64,000 nt of DNA from Actinomadura opuntiae (GTDB lineage Bacteria > Actinomycetota > Actinomycetes > Streptosporangiales > Streptosporangiaceae): NCBI RefSeq assembly GCF_030283205.1, contig NZ_JASNWF010000023.1, forward strand, positions 111,880 to 175,879, in the 5' to 3' direction. Every line of letters begins with the position of its first letter. Position 1 is the stretch's first letter. Below are positions 58,113-64,000 of the stretch, piece by piece. The notes beneath the pieces are model-generated. The model searched no databases. It was given only the letters and a program-made list of their open reading frames with translations, and was not told the origin of the DNA. The translations under genes were made by a program, and so were the position numbers.

Positions 58113-58143
58113 CCCCCGGGTGGCCGCGCCGGGCCGCCGGGGG
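58113..58143 (+). terminator. Hairpin after the DUF1015-Nudix operon
   Basis: CCCCCGG (58113-58119) pairs with CCGGGGG (58137-58143), and inner GGCC pairs with GGCC after a small bulge. It starts 3 nt after the Nudix stop. Confidence 0.7.
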
Positions 58144-58156
58144 CGATGATCTGCCC

Positions 58157-59092
58157 ATGGACTCCTCGAACATCACGCCGCTCGGCGGAGACGTCTACGA
58201 GATCGACACCCTCCTCGCGGGCCACTCCGGCATCACCGCCGCGTACCTGATCCGCTCCGACCGGCCGTGCCTGATCGAACCGGGGACCGCCGGATCGGCG
58301 CCGGTCGTGCGGCGGGCGCTGGACGAGCTCGGCGTCGGCGCGGACGACCTCGCGAGCGTGGTGGTCACCCACATCCACCTCGACCACGCGGGCGGCGTCG
58401 GCGACATCGCCGGGCTGTACCCGCAGGCCGAGATCGTCGTGCACGAGAAGGGCGCCCGGCACCTCGCCGACCCGTCCCGCCTGATGCGCAGCGCCCGGAT
58501 GGTGTGGGGCGACGCCCTCGACACCCTGTTCGGCGAGCTGAAGCCGACCGACGCCGCGCGCATCCGCGCCGTCGAGGACACCGGCGTCGTCGACCTCGGC
58601 GGCGGCCGCCGGCTGGAGTCGCACTACTCCCCCGGCCACGCCAAGCACCACGTCGGCCTGGTCGACTCCGGCACCGGCGACCTGTACGTCGGCGACGCCG
58701 CCGGCATCTACATCCCCGAGACCGCCGACGTCCGGCCCGCCACCCCGCCGCCCGACTTCGACCTCGACACGGCGCTGGCGTCCCTCGGCAAGTTCCGCGA
58801 CCTCGGGCCGCAGCGGCTGCTGTTCGCGCACTACGGCCCCGTCACCGAGGTCGAGAGCACCCTGGAACGCTCCGCGGAGGAGCTGCGCGTGTGGGTGGAC
58901 GCCGTCCGCGCCGCCAAGGACCAGGGCCTCGAACTCGACCACGCCGTCGCGATGGTGGTGGAGCGCACCAAGGACCGCTACGCCATCAACAACGCCGACC
59001 TGGACCCCGAGCTGGCCGCCAAGTACGACGTGCTCAACAGCCCCGCCAACAACGTCGCAGGCATCATGCACGCCCTCGACCGCCACGCGTGA
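58157..59092 (+). CDS. Metallo-beta-lactamase-fold hydrolase
   Basis: 311 residues with a full dinuclear site: THIHLDHAGG, SPGHAKHH, VGDAAGIY and a late FAHYGPV. The long helical C-terminal extension (from about residue 215, with LERSAEELRVWVDAVR) is typical of larger MBL hydrolases of unknown substrate. ATG start. It stands alone between a terminator and the gene-poor region to the right. Confidence 0.9.
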   Translation: MDSSNITPLGGDVYEIDTLLAGHSGITAAYLIRSDRPCLIEPGTAGSAPVVRRALDELGVGADDLASVVVTHIHLDHAGGVGDIAGLYPQAEIVVHEKGARHLADPSRLMRSARMVWGDALDTLFGELKPTDAARIRAVEDTGVVDLGGGRRLESHYSPGHAKHHVGLVDSGTGDLYVGDAAGIYIPETADVRPATPPPDFDLDTALASLGKFRDLGPQRLLFAHYGPVTEVESTLERSAEELRVWVDAVRAAKDQGLELDHAVAMVVERTKDRYAINNADLDPELAAKYDVLNSPANNVAGIMHALDRHA

Positions 59093-60287
59093 CAGTGGGT
59101 GGCGCGTCGTCTTCTTCTCACCGAAGGACTTCACCTTCGTGAGGCGAAACGGTCTATGGCGCTGAAGGGCTCGTCTGCGGGACGTAGGCGGCCTCCTCGA
59201 CGAGTTCTCGCCGAAGGACTTCACCTTCGTCAGGCGGAGCGGTCCGCAGCACTGAAGGTTTCGTGTGCGACAGGTCGGCGGCCCGCTCGACGAGCGAGAC
59301 GACGTAGGCGGCGACCGGCATCCAGGAAGGGCTGCGTAGACGGCAGACCGCTACCGAGGCCGAACGCGTCTTCGAGTACGGTCAGGGTCGCGTACATGGC
59401 ACTGCGTGCCTCGGGCCTGGATGATCCGCGTCCGGCTGGCAACAGGTGCCCTCCTCGCCCCCAGCCGCCCATCACACCCACGCCGACCAGCTCCGGCGGG
59501 AACGGCTCAGCGTCGGGCGCCCTCACCCGTCACGATGCCTCCGGGGCACATACTCGTCCACGTCTTGGCGCCCGCTGCCGGAGGGCCTCACCTTCCTGCG
59601 ACCGCCCTGCCGCTGGACGCACACCGCCGGGACGCGCGCCTATCTCTTCCAAATCGGCGTCCGCTTCCTCGACGCCCTCGTCCTGGACGGCGTCACGCTC
59701 GTCCACGCCGGCTGGCGGGGTGCACCGCCGACGGGCTCGAGCAGCGCATCTCCCAGCGAGGTGATTCTTGGTGCAAGGCGTCCGCAACTTCCCGGCCGGG
59801 CTGCTGGAACGAGGATCTCCATCACCGCCCGGACGCCCGGCGTGCTGCGACTCGTCCTGCGCCGACTGCGCATCGGGTCGCTGCGGCGCCTTCCGCCGCT
59901 GGGCCGAGCCGCTGCTACGGAACACCGGCGTTCACCGCGACCTGTTCGCCCACTGTCGCAACCGGTTCGCCGAATCCGATCCGCCGTCTCCGCCGCCTGA
60001 GCCGTTGCCGACGCAGCGGCACCGTGTGACGCGGTCGGACGGGTCGCTGGGCGAGTACGTGTTCAGGGCGGCGGCCAAGGAGCGGCTGCTGCGCGCCGAG
60101 GACGTCGACGTCGAGGAAGTCGAGCGGCTTGCGTTCACCGCCGGCGCCTGGTCCTGCCCCACTGTCCGGAACACCGAGGCGCTGCGCGGATTCACTGAGC
60201 CGACGTTCGCCCTGTGGCCGCCCGATAACCGGGTGACGCCGCCCAAGAAAGGCCGCTGTCTCCGCGCTGCCGGGGTGCCCGTCGTGG
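59093..60287. other. About 1.2 kb without a confident gene; likely degraded sequence
   Basis: Several overlapping frames are open here, but none shows steady coding bias from start to end or a family I recognise. The best candidate is a plus-strand frame from a GTG at 59768; its part at about 60010-60240 (DGSLGEYVFRAAAKERLLRA, DVEEVERLAFTAGAWSCPT) reads like real protein. However, it runs on into the 3' end of the convergent methyltransferase gene, as a frameshifted remnant would. Another frame, at 59600-59730, reads LFQIGVRFLDALVLDGVTLV. I see decayed coding sequence more likely than a working gene. Confidence 0.5.
59116..59295. repeat. Imperfect 90-bp tandem duplication
   Basis: Two units with period 90 bp share CCGAAGGACTTCACCTTCGT (59121-59140 and 59211-59230), then AGGCG.A.CGGT, GC.CTGAAGG and end CTCGACGAG. 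The period is a multiple of three. It begins 24 nt after the MBL stop. Confidence 0.85.
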
Positions 60288-61088
60288 TCAGGGCTTGCGT
60301 GCGACGCCGCCCCACATGCCGGTCGTGGGAGACGGACTGGCGTCCGGTTCGGGGCGCCAGTCCTGGAGCGGCACGACGCCCGGGTCGAGGAGGTCGAGCC
60401 CGGAGAAGAACGCGCTGACCCCTTCGCGGGTGCGGAAGGTGACGCGGAAGCCCATCGCCTTGGTGAGGGCGTCCTCCGCGGCCGCCATCTGCTCGGGCAG
60501 CTGGTCGATGCCAGGATGGGTGATGGCGAGGAAGCTGCCGGGCGCCAGGGCGTCCAGGAGCGTGCGGACGATGCCGCGCGGGTCGTCGTCGTCCGGGACG
60601 CAGTGCAGCACCGCGATCAGCAGCAGCCCGACGGGACGGTCGAAGTCGAGCAGGCGCGCGGCCTCCTCCAGGATCCGGCCGGTGTCGCGCAGGTCGGCGT
60701 CCACGAACGCCGTGGGCGCGGTGACGCCGGACAGCAGCGCCCGCGCGTGGGTGAGCACGATCGGGTCGTTGTCGACGTACACGACGCGGCTCTCGGGGTC
60801 GGCGTCCTGCGCGACCATGTGCGTGTTGTTCGCGGTGGGGATGCCGGTGCCGATGTCGAGGAACTGGGTGACGCCCTCCCCGACCATGAACCGGACGGCA
60901 CGGCTCAGGAAGGCCCGGTTCGCGGTGACGCCCGGCTTGATCGTCGGCGTCGCAAGCATCACCTGCTCCGCGGCCGCCCGGTCGGAGGCGAAGTTGTCCT
61001 TGCCGCCGAGCCAGTAGTCGTAGATCCGCGCGATGTGCGGGGTCGCGACGTCGATCCCCTTGGGCGCGATCTCTTCCTCGCCGGTCAT
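60288..61088 (-). CDS. SAM-dependent methyltransferase, DUF574/Methyltransf_19 type
   Basis: 266 residues. The family N-terminus (TPHIARIYDYWLGGKDNFASD), the SAM site FLDIGTGIPTANNTH, VVYVDNDPIVLTHARALL and the closing block with SAFFSGLDLLDPGVV then PLQDWRP are all present. These proteins are very numerous in actinomycetes and mostly of unknown substrate. ATG at 61088. No partner gene is adjacent. Confidence 0.93.
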   Translation of the reverse strand: MTGEEEIAPKGIDVATPHIARIYDYWLGGKDNFASDRAAAEQVMLATPTIKPGVTANRAFLSRAVRFMVGEGVTQFLDIGTGIPTANNTHMVAQDADPESRVVYVDNDPIVLTHARALLSGVTAPTAFVDADLRDTGRILEEAARLLDFDRPVGLLLIAVLHCVPDDDDPRGIVRTLLDALAPGSFLAITHPGIDQLPEQMAAAEDALTKAMGFRVTFRTREGVSAFFSGLDLLDPGVVPLQDWRPEPDASPSPTTGMWGGVARKP

Positions 61089-61161
61089 GCGGCACAGCCT
61101 AGCCGCGAGCCCCGGAGAAAGATCGTTTTTCCGGCGTTTCACCCGATTTCTGGCGCCGAGC

Positions 61162-61221
61162 ACCCGCGGGTTGGGTTTCCGAACGGACCGTCGCAGGTCG
61201 GTCCGGAAACCCAACGCGGGT
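61162..61221 (-). terminator. Long hairpin after the RGG/TPR gene
   Basis: ACCCGCGGGTTGGGTTTCCG (61162-61181) with CGGACC pairs with GGTCCGGAAACCCAACGCGG (61200-61219) plus GT, a stem of more than 20 bp with small bulges. It follows the minus-strand gene at 61224 directly and should end its transcript. Confidence 0.85.
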
Positions 61222-61223
61222 GG

Positions 61224-63758
61224 TCACTCGCCTGCCGGCGGGCCCTCGTCGTCGTCCCGTGCCTCCGCGGGAAGGCCCGGCTCGGCGGTCTGGTCGGGCG
61301 CGACGGTCTTCGGCTCCAGGAACACCGCGGGCGCCTCGTGGACCCCGCCGGGCGCGGGCTCCAGGATCTCCGGATCCGCGGGCTTGAACTGGATGTCCTT
61401 CGCGGTGACGATCTCGGGCGCGCTGTCCTCTACCGGGGCCTCGGGCCCGGCGCCCGGCGCCTCCGCGGCCGGTTCCTCGGCCGGTTCCTCGGCCGGTTCC
61501 TCGGCCGGTTCCTCGGCCGGTTCCTCGGCCGGTTCCTCGGCCGGTTCCTCGGACGCGGATACGGCGTCGTCGACCCCGTCGTCGTCTGCCGTGACCTCTT
61601 TCGACGCCTCGTCGACAGCCACGGACTCTTCCGTCTCCTCCGGCAGAGCGGCGTCCTCGGCGATCTCCTCGTCGCCATCCTCGGTGTCGAGGATGTGGAG
61701 GCCTTCGAGTTCGGCGTACCGTTCGGCGGCGTCCGTCTCACCGTCGCGGTCGGCGGCGGCAGCACGCGCGAACCAGTCGGACGCCTCGCCCTCGCGGCCG
61801 GCCTCCACGAGCGCGTCCGCGTAGGCGTAGAACAGCCGTGCCGACCACGGCTTCAGCCGTCGGTCGCGGAGCTCGGGGACCTGCAGCGTCACGACGGCCG
61901 CGTCGTACTGGCCGAGGTCGCGGCGCACGCCCGACTCGACGATGCGCAACTCCACCCGACCCAGCTGGTCGAGGCGATCCGCCTCCGGCGACTTGATCAC
62001 GTCGAGGGCGCGTTCGGGACGTCCCAGGCCCCGCTCGCAGTCGGCCATGACCGGCAGGTACGAGTCGTCGCCCGCGCCCAGCCGGCGCGCCGCCCGCAGT
62101 TCGGCGAGCGCTTCGGCCCAGTCGCCCGTCTGATAGGCGGCGATGCCGGCGGCCTCCCTGACGATGCCGACGCGGGACGCGAGACGGCGCGCGGCGCGGG
62201 CGTGCTTGTACGCCTGCTCCGGCTCGTCCTCGGCCAGCCGCCCGGCCATCACCAGATGGCGCGCCACTCGCGTGGCCAGGTCCTTGGGCAGCGTCCGCAG
62301 TTCCTCGCGCGCCTCTACATCCAGCTCGTCGCCAGTGACGTCGTCGGGCAGCAGCGGGTCGTCGTGCTTGGGCGCCGGACGCTCGCGCTCGGCCTCCTCT
62401 GGACGCCCGCGACCGCGGAACGCACCGTCACGCTCGCCCCGGGGCCTTTCACGGTCGCCCTCGAACCGACGTCCCCCCGGCCGCTCCTGCCGGGGCCCAC
62501 CGGGACGCCCGCCGCGCTGGTCACGGTCCTGGAACCGCCGGTCCTTCGGCGGCCCCTCAGACCGCCGCTCGCCGGGCCGGGACCCGCGAGGCCCGCCGGA
62601 GCGCGCCTCACCGCCCGCCCCGCGCGGCCCACGGCCACCACCGAACCCACCTTCACGCCGCTCACCGCGAGGACCACCAGCACGGCCTTCGCCACGCGGA
62701 CCAAAGCCGCCTTCACGCCGCTCACCACGCGGACCGCCAGGACGACCTTCACCACGCGGAACGAAGCCGCTTCCGCGGCGCTCACCACGGGGACCGCCAG
62801 GGCGGCCTTCACCACGCGGAGTGAAGCCACCTTCACGGCGCTCACCGCGCTCACCACGCGGGCCACCGGAACGACCTTCACCACGCGGGCTGAAACCGCC
62901 TTCACGACGCTCACCACGCGGACCACCGGGACGCCCCTCACCTCGCGGAGTGAAGCCGCCCTCACGGCGCTCACCACGCGGGCCGCCAGGACGCCCCTCG
63001 CCACGCGGGCCGAAACCACCTTCACGACGCTCACCACGCGGGCCACCGGAACGGCCCTCGCCACGCGGGCTGAAACCGCCCTCACGGCGCTCACCACGGG
63101 GACCACCAGGGCGGCCTTCACCACGCGGAGTGAAGCCGCCTTCGCGGCCTTCTCCGCGAGGGCCCTGGCCGCCGCTACGGGCACCACCGGATCGCTCGTC
63201 GCGGCGTCCGCCTCGCGGACCGCCGAAACGGCCCTCGCGGTTCTCTCCCTGGGGCCCTCGGCCGCCGAAACGTCCTTCGCGGCCCTCGCCGCGTGGGCCC
63301 TGACCACCGCCTGTGCCCTGACCGGCGCGTGGTGAGCGCGGACCCGCGAAACGGCCTTCACCGCGTCCGGCCGGCTTACCGCCGAACCTGCGCTCGCCGC
63401 CGGCGCCACCGCGCGGGCCGTTGGAACGGCCTTCTCCGCGCTCTCCACCGAACCGGCCATCGCGCCGTTCGCGGGCGTTGCCCTCGGACCCGCGGCGGTC
63501 GTCGTTCCCCTGGAACGGGCGGTTAGAGGGCCGGTCGTCGCGCCGGCCTCGACCGTCGCGGTCCTTCCAGCCGCCACCACCGGGACGTCCGCCGCCGCCC
63601 TTGGGACCGCCCTTGCGAGGCGCGGATCCCCGAGGACCGCCGTTTCCGCGCGCACCGGAACCGCCGGCGCCTCCACGAGGGCCGGGCGTGCCCCGCCCGC
63701 CGTTCTTCCCTCGCCGCTCGCGGTTCTCGTCGCTGCGGCCGTCCTCTTCCGCGCTCAT
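61224..63758 (-). CDS. RGG-repeat/TPR/acidic-tail protein downstream of an rRNA operon
   Basis: About 844 residues in three parts. Residues 1-460 are extremely Gly/Arg-rich, with eight copies of a 20-residue unit (GGFxPRGEGRxGGPRGERRE) at about 207-369. Residues 465-690 are a helical TPR-like domain (RLAEDEPEQAYKHARAARRL; DWAEALAELRAARRL; ADALVEAGREGEASDWFARA). The tail is acidic, with seven EEPA units at about 737-766. RGG tracts bind RNA and favour condensates in many organisms, so a role in RNA or ribosome biology is plausible given the position just after the 5S gene; this is inference. ATG at 63758 or GTG at 63770. Confidence 0.88.
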   Translation of the reverse strand: MSAEEDGRSDENRERRGKNGGRGTPGPRGGAGGSGARGNGGPRGSAPRKGGPKGGGGRPGGGGWKDRDGRGRRDDRPSNRPFQGNDDRRGSEGNARERRDGRFGGERGEGRSNGPRGGAGGERRFGGKPAGRGEGRFAGPRSPRAGQGTGGGQGPRGEGREGRFGGRGPQGENREGRFGGPRGGRRDERSGGARSGGQGPRGEGREGGFTPRGEGRPGGPRGERREGGFSPRGEGRSGGPRGERREGGFGPRGEGRPGGPRGERREGGFTPRGEGRPGGPRGERREGGFSPRGEGRSGGPRGERGERREGGFTPRGEGRPGGPRGERRGSGFVPRGEGRPGGPRGERREGGFGPRGEGRAGGPRGERREGGFGGGRGPRGAGGEARSGGPRGSRPGERRSEGPPKDRRFQDRDQRGGRPGGPRQERPGGRRFEGDRERPRGERDGAFRGRGRPEEAERERPAPKHDDPLLPDDVTGDELDVEAREELRTLPKDLATRVARHLVMAGRLAEDEPEQAYKHARAARRLASRVGIVREAAGIAAYQTGDWAEALAELRAARRLGAGDDSYLPVMADCERGLGRPERALDVIKSPEADRLDQLGRVELRIVESGVRRDLGQYDAAVVTLQVPELRDRRLKPWSARLFYAYADALVEAGREGEASDWFARAAAADRDGETDAAERYAELEGLHILDTEDGDEEIAEDAALPEETEESVAVDEASKEVTADDDGVDDAVSASEEPAEEPAEEPAEEPAEEPAEEPAEEPAAEAPGAGPEAPVEDSAPEIVTAKDIQFKPADPEILEPAPGGVHEAPAVFLEPKTVAPDQTAEPGLPAEARDDDEGPPAGE
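61468..61551 (-). repeat. 12-bp x7 tandem repeat coding EEPA
   Basis: GGCCGGTTCCTC repeats seven times on the plus strand, coding (minus strand) for EEPA units. The repeat is nearly perfect at the DNA level, so it is recent or kept uniform by slippage. Confidence 0.95.
62652..63140 (-). repeat. 60-bp x8 tandem repeat in the RGG region
   Basis: Eight units of about 60 bp code for the 20-residue PRGEGRxGGPRGERRE repeat. One unit carries a 9-bp insertion (extra GER). Units differ mainly at the residue before PRG (T, S, G, V) and after EGR (P, S, A). Confidence 0.95.
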
Positions 63759-63830
63759 CACGTCCGTCACTGTTCTTGATGGTGGTTCGTGGACTCCTGC
63801 AGCCTACTTTGGCAGGTCCATGACATGCGT

Positions 63831-63868
63831 CGAGGGCCGCCCCCGAAAAAACGGAGGGCGACCCTCGA
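63831..63868 (-). terminator. rRNA operon terminator
   Basis: Just after the 5S gene the minus strand reads GAGGG-TCG-CCCTC (63866-63854) then CG and TTTTTT (63851-63846). A wider pairing of CGAGGGTCGCCC (63868-63857) with GGGCGGCCCTCG (63842-63831) encloses it. This is a strong intrinsic terminator with a T-tract. Confidence 0.9.
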
Positions 63869-63876
63869 CCAATAAA

Positions 63877-63994
63877 TGTCCGGCGGTGTCCTACTCTCCC
63901 ACACAGTCTCCCATGCAGTACCATCGGCGCTGAAGGGCTTAACTTCCGGGTTCGGAATGGGACCGGGTGTTTCCCCTCCGCCATAACCACCGAA
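63877..63994 (-). rRNA. rrf: 5S ribosomal RNA
   Basis: The minus strand reads TTCGGTGGTTATGGCGGAGG from 63994 and ends GAGTAGGACACCGCCGGACA near 63877. Conserved parts are CCCATTCCGAACCCGGAAG, CAGCGCCGATGGTACTGC and GGGAGAGTAGGAC. The ends pair in helix I (TTCGGTGGT with ACCGCCGGA). It is the last gene of an rRNA operon whose 23S and 16S genes lie beyond the right edge. Confidence 0.97.
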
Positions 63995-64000
63995 CGACCA

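Noticed and set aside
59230..59526. A 98-codon minus-strand frame in the gene-poor stretch
   Set aside because: No RBS, no recognisable family and no coding bias; part of it lies in the 90-bp duplication.
59768..60418. A plus-strand gene from GTG 59768
   Set aside because: The last 130 bases run antisense into the end of the methyltransferase gene, and the N-terminal part lacks coding bias; kept only as possible decayed sequence.
62652..63140. CRISPR-like regular spacing of about 60 bp
   Set aside because: The units are contiguous coding repeats without unique spacers and translate into a regular RGG peptide.

Overview
The window is very GC-rich, with strong third-position GC, frequent GTG/TTG starts and no sign of eukaryotic or phage structure. 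Several genes point to a mycothiol-producing actinomycete: a mycothiol-type formaldehyde dehydrogenase with a partner hydrolase, a maleylpyruvate-isomerase-family protein, and a tlyA-nadK-recN-steA-steB block in the order known from Mycobacterium and its relatives. An iterative enediyne-type polyketide synthase and the repeat sequences suggest a filamentous genus, possibly Actinomadura or another Thermomonosporaceae; the genus is inference.

Region 1 (1-14 kb) is a compact biosynthetic locus. After the tail of a ParB-like regulator and an AraC-type regulator comes a six-gene minus-strand operon, in order of transcription: two DUF1702 (UnbL-like) proteins, a 1934-residue PKS with KS-AT-ACP-KR-DH-PPTase domains, a hot-dog thioesterase, a flavin reductase and a cytochrome P450. 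The last three genes overlap end to start. A divergent acyl-CoA carboxyltransferase may supply extender units. This is the core of an enediyne warhead cassette, but UnbV and UnbU are absent from the window and UnbL is doubled, so the product may not be a classical enediyne.

Region 2 (14-40 kb) is a mosaic of housekeeping and regulator/target pairs: uvrA; a TetR/SnoaL-like divergent pair with twin operators; metallo-beta-lactamase-fold hydrolases; a large Crp-STAND-TPR fusion protein with a small membrane partner; a secreted lipase; formaldehyde detoxification; a TetR-MFS-lipoprotein set; a membrane adenylate cyclase; an SPW/TetR pair; an HxlR/MFS pair with twin operators; and a MoxR-VWA operon. 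Dyad operators are visible in most of the regulator gaps.

Region 3 (40-58 kb) holds a FadE34-like double acyl-CoA dehydrogenase, a TerC-type membrane protein behind a likely yybP-ykoY manganese riboswitch whose P1 strand can also mask the ribosome binding site, and a long minus-strand series for cell envelope, DNA repair and NADP supply (TPR, HAD phosphatase, small protein, TlyA, NAD kinase, RecN, SteA, SteB/MctB, MraY-like, MurJ, GT4). DUF1015-Nudix and an SCP2-like gene lie on the plus strand.

Region 4 (58-64 kb) holds an MBL hydrolase, about 1.2 kb without a confident gene but with a 90-bp tandem duplication, a DUF574-type methyltransferase, and a repeat-rich RGG/TPR/acidic protein. The last lies just downstream of a 5S rRNA gene that ends an rRNA operon running in from the right edge.
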